Source: Aspidapion aeneum (lineage: Eukaryota; Arthropoda; Insecta; Coleoptera; Brentidae). From it: a DNA stretch of 64,000 nucleotides. The stretch spans positions 1,426,001-1,490,000 of the forward strand of contig OY755047.1 in assembly GCA_963576565.1 (NCBI GenBank), read 5' to 3'. Positions 34,974 to 46,492 of the stretch are shown in pieces. A program made the position numbers and the translations under genes. Below the pieces are notes generated by a model, which saw only the letters and a program-made list of their open reading frames with translations, made no database searches and was not told the origin of the DNA. The number at the start of each line of letters is the position of its first letter. Position 1 is the first letter of the stretch.

Positions 34974-36150
34974 GTGTGTTAAAAAAAAAGAAGCACACAA
35001 TACACAGTCCTAATCCTTCATTTTCCTGGCGGTTTTTCACTTGTATTGGTTTTTCATTTTTTCCCTAGTTGTTTTCAGAACCTTTTAATTAATTTTGCCT
35101 AAAGAACACAAAACAGCCTTTTGATAAATAAAGGATAACGAAAATAATGCAAATAAAAATTGTGTCTGCAAAAGGTCAAAATTGGACTTCTAAATAAAGG
35201 TCCGCGGAAATTTCTTCGAAAAAGTTTCTTCGAATTTTTTTGTTTAGACGGAAATTTGTTCGAAAACATTTTGTTCAATCGGAAATTTGTTCGAAAACAT
35301 TTTGTTCAATCGGAAATTTGTTCGAAAACATTTTGTTCAAACGGAAATTTGTTCGAAAACATTTTGTTCGAACGGAAATTTGTTCGAAAACATATTGTTC
35401 GAACGGAGATTTGTTCGAAAAAATTTTGTTCGATAGGGTAATTGTTCAAAAAAATTTTGTTCGAACGGAAATTTGTTCGAAAAAAATTTGTTCGAAAACG
35501 TTTTCTTCGAACGGAAATTCGTTCGAAAACATTTTGTTCATTAAGAACAGCAACTGTTTGCCTAAGGGGTCTCTTTCCAACATATTTAAACAAAAAAAAA
35601 CTTTCCTGACTTCTTTCGCGGGATCCTAGCGGGTGTGAAACAAAACTGAACCGAACCGTACTGAACCGAATCGAAGTATCGGTTTAGTTCGGTTTAGTTT
35701 CAGAACCTCTAGAATGCCGGTTCGATTCGGTTCGGTTTGGTTCAGTCAGTTGGTTTTTTTTGAAAAAATATGTTAGAAAGAGACCCCTTAGTCAAACAGT
35801 TGCTGTTTTGAATGAACAAAATTTTTTCGAACGAATTTTCAAGAAAACGCTTTCGAACAAATTTTCGTTCGAACAAAATGTTTTCGAACAAATTTCCGTT
35901 CGAACAAAATGTTTTCGAACAATTTTCCGTTTGAAGAAACTGTTTTCGAACAAATTTCCGTTTGAAGAAACTGTTTTCGAACAAATTTCCATTCGAAGAA
36001 ACTGTTTTTGAACAAATTTCCATTCGAAGAAAATGTTTTCGAACTATTGCTTTTAAAAAAAATGGTTTTCAAACAACGTGTTTTCGAACAAAGTTCCGCG
36101 ACCCCTAAATAAAACTTTCCGGTCTCAACTGAATGGGACCGGTAAACAAT
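34974..36150 (+). repeat. Flanking repeat U, copy 2, interrupted by a foldback element
   Basis: Same sequence as 33451-33707 up to ATTGGACTTCTAAATAAA, then a 906-bp insertion, then CTAAATAAAACTTTCCGGTC and the end of U. Confidence 0.85.
35199..36104. mobile_element. Foldback element with 31-bp arm repeats, 906 bp
   Basis: Inverted arms: left GGTCCGCGGAAATTTCTTCG, right (inverted) GGGTCGCGGAACTTTGTTCG. Each arm is built of tandem units of about 31 bp of the form GGAAATTTGTTCGAAAACA. The centre (about 35640-35750) has GAACCGAACC and GGTTTAGTTCGG motifs. The 9-bp target duplication CTAAATAAA (35190-35198 and 36105-36113) is confirmed by the empty copy at 33666. The reading frames rich in FVRKHFV or CSKTFCS on both strands are products of the repeat. 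Confidence 0.9.
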
Positions 36151-36730
36151 CAAGGAACGAAAACTACTTAAAAATCTAAAAAAAAATTTCTTTGAAAACA
36201 ATACCTTCTCTAGCCAGTGAGCTAGGTAAAAGGTAAAAAAATAAATTCTATTTTAGAAACTTCTTCGATTCTTCATCAATTTTGAGGTATTGGCAGTAAA
36301 AGGGAATAATTAAATATTTTACAATTTCCAATTTGAAAGTGTCTAAAAATAACATAGCGTCCAGGGCCCTTAAATGAATTTGATGGTAATAGAGTTAATT
36401 TGCCTGACATTTATAAGCCCACTCTTTTTATATTTTACATTTAGAAAATTAAAAATATTAACTTTTGAGAAAGAAATAAACTTCGTTTCCTCTTTAAAAA
36501 TTCATGATAACACCTCCCAGAAATTCCTAAAATAACTTCTCGAAAAAGCTTCCACAAGAAACTGAGCTCACAGGTGTATATATTAATATTAATAAATATA
36601 TATTATATTATCATAGTTTCTGAGATATTAGCGATTATTTTTTAAAATGATGCCCCTCCCCCAAGCCCAAGATTTAGAAAATAGCATAAAATATGACATT
36701 ATGAGGCTTCGCCCCCCCCCCAAGACATGA
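36151..36730. other. Intergenic, nothing recognised
   Basis: AT-rich, with a C-run (GCTTCGCCCCCCCCC) near 36706 that recurs in similar context near 52627 and 61145. Confidence 0.45.
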
Positions 36731-36747
36731 TCCTGGGTGCGCCACTG
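36731..36747 (-). other. hAT-like terminal motif
   Basis: TCCTGGGTGCGCCACTG, inverse of CAGTGGCGCACCCAGGA, a hAT-type end. It is preceded by the C-rich GGCTTCGCC segment seen with other such ends. I found no partner. Confidence 0.35.
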
Positions 36748-36749
36748 TT

Positions 36750-37502
36750 ATATCAATTATTAATGGTCTAAAAGGGTCAAAAAAATATAATGATACACCC
36801 TGTATTTTCCGCACGTTACAAAAAAAAAACAATTTCTAATTTTTAATTTAGGAATCATGTGGCAAACGTTTTATAGTTTGCCTAGGGCAACAAAAAAGCT
36901 CGCAAAATTTTAAGGACGTATACAGGGTGGGGGCCAAGGAAGAGTAGCTGCCCCCTTTCTTCCCAGAGGTTTTTTAAATCGGAAAATTAAATGTAAATAG
37001 AATATAAATTTGCCTGTCCTTATTGAGCATAGAAATAAAAAAAAATTGAAATAAAAAAGTAAATAGTAAAATGGTGTTGTGGAAAAAAAAATCTGAAAGC
37101 GTATGCAGAATTTTTTAAATCGCTCTATATTTGATAAAATTATGAAAATATGGTTTTTAAATAGGGTAGGGAAAAACCACAGGAGGGGAGATGGGTGGGA
37201 GCAGGGAGGACTACAAAGTAACTACAGCAAATTAGAGGATATTTGCAATGAGTACTCAAAGAAATTTCACTAAAATCGCCTGAAATTTAGATAATTTGTA
37301 TGTCTTATAGCCTACATCATGTGACAAAATGGCGTCTGAAGACCGCCATGTTAATTCCTGTTTAAAAAAATATAGCTTCAGCCGCTTAGCCTTTAGCGTG
37401 ACACAAACATGCATATTTACTTACATACATACAACAATCAAAAAACAGTACCCTTCCTTTCGCCGTCCTGCAGTTGGGTAATAAAAATAAAATCATAACA
37501 AA
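36750..37502. other. Intergenic with fragments
   Basis: No coding sequence. TACACCCTGTA near 36795 and TACAGGGTGG near 36913 look like outward-facing mariner-MITE ends but do not pair convincingly. Confidence 0.4.
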
Positions 37503-38900
37503 AACATTTCATGTAAAAAAAGCCAAGTACGCCAAAAAGGCATTCCGTAAAAAGAATTGAGATAAAAGTAAAGCCAAGTTCTCCAATACAAATTTCAAAA
37601 TAAAAGGTTCTTACTAGTTTGAAAATGTTTTTTTAAACTTTGCTATTGCTATTTTTTCCATGGTTTTATCATAGTTCCTATCAGTCTTCCAAAGCTCAGC
37701 TCTCTAGCGTTTCTGAAAGTGGACAATGTTACTTTTACATAACTTTACATGTATAGGGGATGGAAGTAAATTAAAATATTCGTGTTTTTAAATTTTTCCT
37801 ACAGTTTTATCATAGTTCCTATCAGTCTTCCGATGCTCAGTTCTCTAGCGTTTCTGGAAGTGGGCAATGTTACTTTTACATAACTTTACATTTATAGAGG
37901 AGGAGAGTAAATGAAAATTTTGGGGTTTTTAAATTTTTCCCATGGTTTTATCATAGTTTCTATCAGCCTTCCAAAGCTCAGCTCTCTAGCGTTTCTGGAA
38001 GTGGGCAATGTTATTTTTATATAAATTTACATTTTTAGGAGAGGGAAGTAAATTAAAATGTTGGTGTTTTTAAATTTTTTTCTATAGCTTTATCATAGTT
38101 ACTATCGGCCTTTCAAAGCTCAGTTTTTTAACGTGTCTGGAAGTGGACAATGTTACTTTTACATAACATTACATTTATATATTAAATGTAACAATTTGAA
38201 AGCTTTCAATAAAATACATGGTTAGACAGAGAGCCACTTTGGTTTGCGGTAAAAATGTATATTTAAAGTTACATTTAAAGTCAGAGTTCCTTTTCTCTTT
38301 GGATCTATTTGATATCATTAGGTGAAATTTATTTCTTTTTTAATTTATTTTTGTTTTATTTTATTTATTTATTTTTTGTTTAGGTTGATTAGGTACTGTA
38401 TATTTTATGTTCCTGTACTTGATTATACACTTCTAACTTATTTAGACTAATTACTTTTCCATACAGTTTCTAAATTGTCGAAGGAAAATAAAGATTTATT
38501 TATTTATTTATAATTTATTTATTTATAGGGGAGGGGAGTAAATTAGAATTTTGGGGTTTTTTGATTTTCTCCAGGGGTTTGGTCATAATTTCTATCAGTC
38601 TGCCTAATTTCAGCTTTGTCGCATGTCTGGAAGTACAGTAGAATTTTGATGATCTATACATGAGTGAGTGAGTCAGTGAGTGAGTGGCAATTTCGACGTT
38701 TTTTGAAATTTCGTAACTACTTTACTACTTTATGGAAGTTCATGAAACTGGAAGGGGTTGTTAACTCTATGAAGATCTACGACTCTGCCAAGTTAAAGAT
38801 TCGTAGCTCATTCCGAAGTAGAGTTTTAGATAGGTCAAATATGGGCTGAAATGTTTCAAGAAAAGATGATGATACGGCAGACCGAACTTGGCGAGGCATG
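37503..38900 (+). mobile_element. Element Y copy 1: unique head, 141-bp tandem repeats, unique tail
   Basis: The head starts near ACATTTCATGTAAAAAAAGC. The core has units with CTCTAGCGTTTCTGGAAGTG at about 37706, 37849, 37989 and 38130 (period about 141 bp). The tail has ATGATCTATACATGAGTGAG, a GAGT microsatellite, GAGATT/AAGATTCGTAGCTCATTC and ends near CGAACTTGGCGAGGCA. It is interrupted at about 38181-38520. The same architecture is at 59180-60747. It is non-coding and resembles Helitron/Helentron-related repeats that carry tandem cores, but I see no diagnostic ends. Confidence 0.8.
38181..38520 (+). mobile_element. LINE or SINE 3'-end fragment inserted in Y
   Basis: Sequence foreign to the 141-bp units, ending GAAGGAAAATAAAGATTTAT plus TTTA repeats. 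This tail type ends many CR1/jockey-like LINEs. The Y unit continues on both sides (ACATTTATAT / ATTTATAGGGG). Confidence 0.5.
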
Positions 38901-39015
38901 ACATTCAGAAACCTGCCCCCCTTTCTGTTTTGAACTTGATACGCCATTGCAACGTTTCTGCGTTAATTTGTTTGCAAAGCTTTGCTCTTGACATTCAAAA
39001 TGGCACATAGAGCTA

Positions 39016-42000
39016 TCACCTATCTGATGACGTCATACGTCATAATGAACCTCGCGAAACCCTCGGTTTTCGCCCCGCTTTTCGAGGGCAGCCCTCTAGA
39101 TAATTCGAATTAAATCGCTACGGATTACGTATGCAAGGCCAATTGCCCTCGCAATCACGACGGCTATACCGGGTGACCGAAAAAAATATTTGTAACACCT
39201 GCGGCACTCAAAATTTTTTGTATCATCCGTTACGCATTTTGTGTTGCGTTCGTGACATGTGTGTTCATCAAAAACTTTGTATTTCGTAGTGAAAGATTCA
39301 AATTTATGTCTCGTCCGTTAGATTAACATTTTTTGTACTATCCGTTACGCATTTTGAGTTGCGATAGTGACATATCTGTCCGTCAAATGCTTTGTACTGA
39401 TCCTATCACAATTTTGATAACATTAAAGAAAGCAAAAGTACTTTTAAATTTGTTTTTTGTCTTTTGTCTCGTCCGTTACCAATACTTCTGATTGTTTCAT
39501 CCGTTGCGCATTTTATGTCGCATCCGTGAAATATCCGTCTGTTAAATGCTTCGCACTGATCCCTTAACAGTTTTGTGTAAGATTTTTTTTACTTTTAAAT
39601 TTCGTAGTTGATGCTTCAACATTTTATTTCGTCCTTTACATTCACGTTTGTACGGTATTATCCTTTACGCATTTTGTAGCGCGTCCGTGACACGTCTGTC
39701 TCTAAGATGTTACGATTAAAGAAATTAAAAGTACTTTAAAATTAGTTATTTGTCTTTTGTCTCGTTCGTTACCTTCCTTTTTTGTCTCGTCCGTTATATT
39801 TACATTTGATTTGTATTATCCATTACACTTGTTGTTTCGCGTCCGTGACATATCTGTCAGCTATCTGATGACGTGATACGTCATAATGAACCTCGCGAAA
39901 CCCTCGGTTTTAGCCCCGCTTTTCGAGGGCAGCCCTCTAGATAATCCGAATTAAATCGCTACGGATTACGTATGCAAGGCCAATTGCCCTCGCAATCACG
40001 ACGGCTATACCGGGTGACCGAAAAAAATATTTGTAACACCTGCAACAGAACAAACAAATTTTTTGTATCATCCGTTATGCATTTTGCAACTTTATGTCCC
40101 ATTCGTTACATCCACTTTTTTCCATCCGTTACGCATTTTGTGTTGCTTCCGTGACATATCTGTCCGTCAAATGTAAAATAGTGTGTCGCGTCCGTAACAT
40201 ATCTGTCTGTCTATTTACAATTTTGTGTGCGCTCTGTTACGATTAAAGAAATTAAAAGTACTTTAAAATTAGTTTTTTGTCTTTTGTCTCGTTCGTTACC
40301 AGCCTTTTTTGTCTCGTCCGTTCTATTTACATTTGATTTGTATTATCCATTACACTTGTTGTTTCGCGTCCGTGACATATCTGTCAGCTATCTGATGACG
40401 TCATACGTCATAATAAATCTCGCGAAACCCTCGGTTTTCGCCCCGCTTTTCGAGGGCAGCCCTCTAGATAATCCGAATTAAATCGCTACGGATTACGTAT
40501 GCAAGGCCAATTGCCCTCGCAATCACGACGGCTATACCGGGTGACCGAAAAAAATATTTGTAACACCTGCGGCACTCAAAGTTTTTTGTATCATCCGTTA
40601 CGCATTTTGTGTTGCGTTCGTGACATGTCTGTTCATCAAAAACTTTGTATTTCGTAGTGAAAGATTCAAATTTATGTCTCGTCCGTTAGATTAACATTTT
40701 TTGTACTATCCATTACGCATTTTGAGTTGCGATAGTGACATATCTGTCCGTCAAATGCTTTGTACTGATCCTATCACAATTTTGATAACATTAAAGAAAG
40801 CAAAGGTACTTTTAAATTTGTTTTTTGTCTTTTGTCACGTCCGTTACCAATACTTCTTATTGTTTCATCCGTTGCGCATTTATGTCGCATCCGTGAAATA
40901 TCCGTCTGTTAAATGCTTTGCACTGTTCCCTTAACAGTTTTGTGTAAGATTTTTTTTACTTTTAAAGTTCGTAGTTGATGTTTCAACATTTTATTTCGTC
41001 CGTTACATTCACGTTTGTATGGTATTATCCATAACGCATTTTGTGTCGCGTCCGTGACATGTCTGTCTGTAAGATGTTACGATTAAAGAAATTAAAAGTA
41101 CTTTAAAATTAGTTTTTTGTCTTTTGTCTCGTTCGTCACCAGCCTTTTTTGTCTCGTCCGTTATATTTACATTTGATTTGTATTATCCCTTACACTTGTT
41201 ATTTCGTGTCCGTGACATATCTGTCAGCTATCTGATGACGTCATACGTCATAATGAACCTCGCGAACCCTCGGTTTTAGCCCCGCTTTTCGAGGGCAGCC
41301 CTCTAGATAATCCGAATTAAATCGCTAAACAAATATTTGTAACACCTGCGGCACTTAAAGTTTTTTGTATCATCCGTTACGCATTTTGTGTTGCGTCCGT
41401 GACATGTCTCCAAACTGCGACTAGTAGGTACACGTAGATATAGCAGTTGGTTGTTTTTTTATTTAAAAAATGTTTTATTATTTTTTTTGTATTTTGTCTC
41501 GTCTGTTACCAATACTTATTTTTGTTTCATCTGTTACGCATTTGTGTGAGATCCGTTACGACTTTTTTACTGTTAAATTCCTTAGTTCCTGTTAAATTCC
41601 TTAGCCCCTTATCTATACTTATTATTCACTTGTGATATCCCAAAGCCAGAAAATTGTCACTTAGCAACATTTGCCGATGATACTGGTTTATTGACGGTAG
41701 AAAAATCTATTGAAAAATGCATAGAAAAACTTCAGGATGCAGTCACCCAAGTTCACAGTTGGACCACAAAGTGGCGAATAAAATTAAATGAAACCAAATC
41801 AATTCATGTTGAATTTACAAACAAAAATATAAATCACATACAAATAACAATTAACAACATTCCAGTACCATATTCGAATCAGGCAAAATATCTAGGTATG
41901 ATACTTGATGCCAAATTGCGCTGGAAAGCACATGTTAAGAAAAAAAAAGAAGAACTTGAGATAAGGTATAGAAAAATGAACTGGCTAATTGGAAGGAAGT

Positions 42001-42840
42001 CCAATTTAACAATTCATAATAAGTTACTGCTTTATAGACAAATACTGAAACCAGTATGGACATATGGTATTCAACTATGGGGTTGTGCTAAAGAGAGTAA
42101 CATTCTAGTTGTACAGAGATTTCAAAATAAAGTATTAAGAAACATTGTGAATGCACCTTGGTACGTTCGAAATAGTGACCTTCATCGAGATCTAAAAATC
42201 GAAACTGTAGCAGAGACTATAAAAAAGTACGCAAAAAGCCATGAAGATAGACTCCATCGGCATGTGAATGTGGAAGCAATTCAGCTTCTAGACAATACTA
42301 TGCTAGTTCGAAGACTAAAAAGAGTGAAGCCGTTTGAGCTAGTAAACTAAGTGAATTACACATAAAACAAAATAATGCTATAAACACAACACAATTGTGA
42401 GTTACAGACTAAACTAAAGGGAGAACTGTTAAGTGAACCCTATGTTTAAATCTGACTTTTCTAGTAAATTAAGTTAAAACAAAATTGCTAATTAGTCTTA
42501 CTGACTAGATTGTAATAAAAAAAACACAGTGTGTTTGACAAATAAAAAAAATCCTTAGTTTTTGCTTGAACTTTTCGTCTCGTCCATTACATTCACACTT
42601 TTTATATCTTCCGTTCCGCATTTTGTGTTTCATTCAAAACTTTTAAATTTTGTAATTTAGCTTTTTGTCGCGTTTGTTAGATGCAGTTTTTTTAATCGTC
42701 TCTTCGCATTTTTGTCGCCTACGTGACATATCTGATCGTCACATGCTTTACACTGATCCATGTACAATTTTGTGTAAGCGTTACGAATTTTGTACTTTTA
42801 TATTTCCTACATTCGGATCTCATTTTTCGTCGTGTTCCTG
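39016..42840 (+). repeat. Complex satellite with higher-order units (842/527/840 bp)
   Basis: A family of short units such as ATCCGTTACGCATTTTGTG, TCCGTGACATATCTGTC and TTTTGTCTCGTCCGTTA. A longer block contains TATCTGATGACGTCATACGT, CGAAACCCTCGGTTTT, CTTTTCGAGGGCAGCCCTCT and ACCGGGTGACCGAAAAAA. The long block recurs at about 39020, 39862, 40389 and 41229, i.e. spacings of 842, 527 and 840 bp. It is interrupted by a LINE at 41620-42551 and continues beyond a HINE-like insertion to about 43870. Small frames within it are repeat-derived. Confidence 0.93.
41620..42551 (+). pseudogene. LINE-E, jockey-clade reverse transcriptase C-terminal fragment
   Basis: An open frame from about 41622 to the stop at 42350. 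It begins CDIPKPENCHLATFADDTG with an intact catalytic FADD box, then SWTTKWRIKLNETKS, KYLGMILDAKLRWKAHVKKK, LLLYRQILKPVWTYGIQLWG and VQRFQNKVLRNIVNAPWYVRN. The end is RLKRVKPFELVN. This matches the RT palm end, thumb and C-terminus of jockey-clade LINEs, which reverse-transcribe their RNA at a nicked target. It is 5'-truncated, but the roughly 240 codons present have no stop, so it is the youngest LINE here. A 3' UTR ends in AATAAAAAAAA at 42551. CCTTAG flanks both ends, a likely target duplication. Confidence 0.9.
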
Positions 42841-42863
42841 ACAAATTTTTGTTTTGTACTTTT

Positions 42864-43590
42864 AGCTCACACATATACTATACTATAGTAGTGTGAGCTA
42901 TGGTGATCCTAATTTTTTCGAGAAAAAAAAAGTTGCTCCGATTTCAAAAATTTTTATATATCTTTGCGTTTCAGATGATTTTGAAACTTTTTTGTTGCGC
43001 CGTCTGTCTGTCTGTCTGTCTGTCTGTATGTCTGTCTGTAACGACCAACGCGCATAACTCAAAAACCGTCTGGCCGATTTTAATGAAATTTGGTACCTAG
43101 GCTGGGCCTTGGGTCGAGATGGTCCCATTTAAAAATGAACAAAATCCACCGAACACAAACCAAATAAAAGGGTGGGGGTAGATTTCAAAAATTAGAGTTT
43201 ATGTGAAAAGATGGCGTGTGTGATATCAAACGAAAGGTAATTGAGTCTGGAGTTAAATAAAATACATTTTAATTTATTTTAAAAAAAGGGTGGGGGTATA
43301 TTTCAAAAATTAGAGTTTAAGTGAAAATATGGCGTGTGTGATATCAAACGAAAGGTAATTGAGTCTGGAGTTTAACAAAATACATTATAGTTTTTGTTTT
43401 TTTAAGGGTGGGGGTAGATTTCAAAAATTTGAGTTTAAGTCAAAACATGGCTTCTGTGGTATCAAACAAAAGGTAATTTAGTCTGGAGTTGAATAAAATA
43501 TATTTCAGTTTTTAGTTATATTAGCTCACACGTAAACTATAACTATAGTACCTAGTGTGAGCTTAGGGGCCCATATATTGGCAGAGTATT
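42864..43590 (+). mobile_element. HINE-like element copy 3, 727 bp
   Basis: Full-length copy with the AGCTCACACATATAC start, GTCT tract of about seven units, three internal 115-bp repeats and GGCAGAGTATT end. It inserted into the 39-kb satellite. The satellite itself (GTACTTTTATATTTC near 42790) supplies the empty site, so no target bases were duplicated. Confidence 0.88.
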
Positions 43591-43599
43591 ATATTTCGT

Positions 43600-43870
43600 T
43601 TTTACCTGGTCCGTTACAATCACATTATTTTATTATCCGTTTCGCATTTTCTGTCGCGTCCGTGACAGGTTTGTCTGAAATGACATTTGACGTATTATTT
43701 CAAGACACTTCATGTGATTGCAGTAATGTTATTTGTAAATTAACAAAACAAATTCTAGAAAAACACACGAAATACCAAACAAATTTGTTGAAATAATTTG
43801 TCACATCCGTTACACCAAGTTACAGTGATTATTTCTCGCATCGTCCGTTACAATATTCCATCTTATGAAT
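43600..43870 (+). repeat. Complex satellite, continuation
   Basis: Units such as GGTCCGTTACAATCACA, TCGCGTCCGTGACAGG and CATCCGTTACACC continue the satellite of 39016-42840 to the right of the HINE-like copy. Confidence 0.75.
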
Positions 43871-43888
43871 TATCTATTATATATGAAT

Positions 43889-44061
43889 AAATTTTGGACT
43901 TCCATTGTCTTTATTTTAAACACGACGTTTCGGTTAGTAAGTATCTCTAACCGTTTTCAAGTTTACCCTTGAAGTTTACACTTGAACACAATTAGAGATA
44001 CTTACTAACCTAAACGTTGTGTTTAAAATAAATAAAGACAATGGAAGTCCAAAATTTAGTT
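43889..44061. repeat. Inverted repeat of Penelope-type ends, about 173 bp
   Basis: TTTTGGACTTCCATTGTCTT, AAACACGACGTTTCGGTTAG and TAAGTATCTCTAA on the left are mirrored on the right (ACAATGGAAGTCCAAAAT). The same sequence precedes the Penelope-like fragment at 55895, so this is two terminal segments of that element joined head to head. Confidence 0.8.
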
Positions 44062-44373
44062 TCTTATTTATGTCTGTTTTTTAAATTTGAGCCACTCTAT
44101 ACAAATCTATTTGGAGTATTTTAGAGCTTATATTGACCTGGCGTGTTTTTGAGCAATATCCGCTCAAAATAGCGATCCGATCCATTCGCACACCTCCCAA
44201 ATAAACGAGTTTAACATTTTTATAGCCACCTTTGGAATCCGTTTTTAAACCTGTTTAATCGTTCGGTAAAAGATCGTTTTTGGTTTAGGGCATAAATAAA
44301 TAGCACGATTTATAGTCCACAGTACAGCGGTCTATTTTTTAAGAAATTACTTTCAAGACTTTTCGCAAAGAAA
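44062..44373. other. Intergenic, nothing recognised
   Basis: AT-rich unique sequence between two repeats. Confidence 0.45.
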
Positions 44374-44835
44374 AATACTCTGCCAATCTATGGGCACCTA
44401 AGCTCACACTAAGTACTTTAGTTATAGTGTACGTGTGAGCTAATATAACTAAAAACTGAAATATATTTTATGCAACTCCAGACTCAATTACCTTTCGTTT
44501 GATACCACACAAGCCATGTTTTGCCTTAAACTCTAATTTTTAAAATCTACCTCCACCCAAATAACTTAAAATTCATTTTGTTTAACTCCAGACTTAATTA
44601 CCTTTCGTTTGATATCACACACGCCATATTTTCACATAAACTCTCATTTTTGAAATCTACCCCCACCCTTTTATGTGACATGCGTTCGGTGGATTTCGTT
44701 CATTTTTTTAATGGGACCACCACGGCCCAAGACTCAGTCTAGGTACCAAATTTCATTTAAATCGGACAAGCGGTTTTTGAGGTATGCGGGTTGGTCGTTA
44801 CAGACAGACATACAGACAGACAGACAGACAGACAT

Positions 44836-44878
<43 letters not shown>

Positions 44879-45015
44879 GCAAGACAAAAAAGTTTCAAAA
44901 TCATCTGAAACGCAAAAATATATAAAAAAATTTGAAATCGGAGCAACTTTTTTTTTCTCAAAAAAATTAGGATCACCATAGCTCACACTACTATAGTATA
45001 GTAGTAGTGTGAGCT
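44374..45015 (-). mobile_element. HINE-like element copy 4, 642 bp
   Basis: Inverted copy: starts with AATACTCTGCC and ends with GTGTGAGCT at 45015. The microsatellite here is GACA/TACA with about 16 units. One of the internal repeats is missing compared with copies 2 and 3. It lies directly before LINE-F. Confidence 0.87.
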
Positions 45016-45021
45016 AAAACT

Positions 45022-45905
45022 TGAAGGAAGCAAACAAAGAAGCTAAGATAATAGAAATAACAATAAGATGTGGTGAACGGAGTGAATATAGGAAATGGTC
45101 AAAGAGAAAAAACGCACATACTTAAAATGGCTCAGTACTACAGAGCAAAGAGACCTACAAATCTACAGAGAAACCAGAAGACAGCTAAGAAATTTGATAC
45201 GCACGGAAAAATGAAATGTTTGACTGCAAATGCTACGATATAAATACACACGTAGGAGGTAGGCAGAGTACTGAAGTATGAAAATTCCTTTCTATAGTAA
45301 AAAACCCAACAAAAGAAAAAGTAAACATTTAGATCATCAAACCCGAACAATGGACAGAACACTACAAGGGACTGCTGCAAGAATATCTGGCAGCCTCTCC
45401 GAGAAGAGACATAGAAGTACATGGAGAGGAAGTAATCATCGGAAAAGAAATGATAAAGAATAGTATTAAAAAGCGTAAATCCGGAAAAGCTAGAAGACCT
45501 GGGAGAATATACGCTGAAATGCTGAAATATGGATCAGAGAAACTGCGAGAAAATTTCACATATTCAACGGATTAGATGTTAATTGGAAAATTGCATTCAT
45601 ATCCTCAATACATAAAAAAGAAAAGAAGCTGGATTGCAACAATTACAGAGGAGTTTCAGTATCCAATATTTTAACTAGATTGTACGATAAGACTCTTAGA
45701 GAACTAATAGAGAATGATTTTCATGAATAAGAAGAAGATCAAAGTGGGGTTCGTGCAGGCAGATCTTGTAGTAATAATGATTTTTGTCTTAAACAAGAAA
45801 TTGACAAAAGGAGTGCCAGAAATATAAAGACTCATGTCACCTTTGTGGACCTATAAGAAGCATATGATATCGTTCCAGTACAAAATTATGGACAGTGATA
45901 GGGCA
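45022..45905 (+). pseudogene. LINE-F, RTE-like LINE fragment (linker and RT N-terminal part)
   Basis: A heavily broken plus-strand reading through several frames: KFLSIVKNPTKEKVNI, PEQWTEHYKGLLQEYL, EVIIGKEMIKNSIKK, GRIYAEMLKYGSEKL, NYRGVSVSNILTRLYDKTL, SGVRAGRSCSNNDFC and THVTFVDL-EAYDIVP. The last is RT motif A with its Asp. The piece ends before the YxDD region. It is the same class as LINE-A but a distinct subfamily. The minus-strand fragment at 55678 (FADDQVIVANDKEDM) may belong to it. Confidence 0.75.
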
Positions 45906-46300
45906 AACTAGTATCGATCATACATACATAAAATTACATACATATCCCAAGAGAAAAACAAAACCCTTCTTTTCACCGTGCCGCATTTGGGTAAAAACAG
46001 GGGGATGCTGATTTACATGTTAAATAATTTTTTTTTCTTATTTTGACCTCCTATATCACACATTAAACTATTGTAAGTCATACCATCTACACCCTGTATA
46101 AAAACTAAACAGTCATGTATGTGGCGAACATACTCTCCATTACTTGTGCTATTTTACGAGAGCTACGTGATTTCCACCCAGTAAACTAGAAGTAAGAATA
46201 GTAAATCATGGAAAGACAGGGGCGTAGCGACTGGGGTGAAAAGGGTGGCAAAGACACCCGTCGCGAAATCAAAAAAGACGCCGAAGTAAGCGCGGATTTG
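45906..46300. other. Intergenic; hAT-like end at 46217-46234
   Basis: No coding sequence. CAGGGGCGTAGCGACTGG looks like a hAT-type terminus without a visible partner. Confidence 0.35.
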
Positions 46301-46301
46301 G

Positions 46302-46492
46302 GTCAAAATCTAGAGAGGGGGGGTAATAATCTACGAAAAAATTATTTGCAATATACATAATTTTTTTTTCCTGTTTTTCCTTTAATTATTAGGAAAAAGT
46401 GCATATTTTTTTTTTGGGGGGGGTTATTTGGGTCAAAATCTAGAGAGGGGGTAATAATCTACGAAAAAATTATTTGCAATATACATAATTTT
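46302..46492 (+). repeat. 126-bp tandem duplication, target of HINE-like copy 5
   Basis: GGGTCAAAATCTAGAGAGGG, TAATAATCTACGAAAAAATT and TTGCAATATACATAATTT occur at about 46302-46365 and 46428-46492. A related stretch with TCCCTGTAATTATTAGAAAA follows the element at 47190. Confidence 0.85.

Noticed and set aside
35160..36201. Frames with repeated FVRKHFV or CSKTFCS blocks on both strands
   Set aside because: They come from 31-bp tandem units in the inverted arms of a foldback element.
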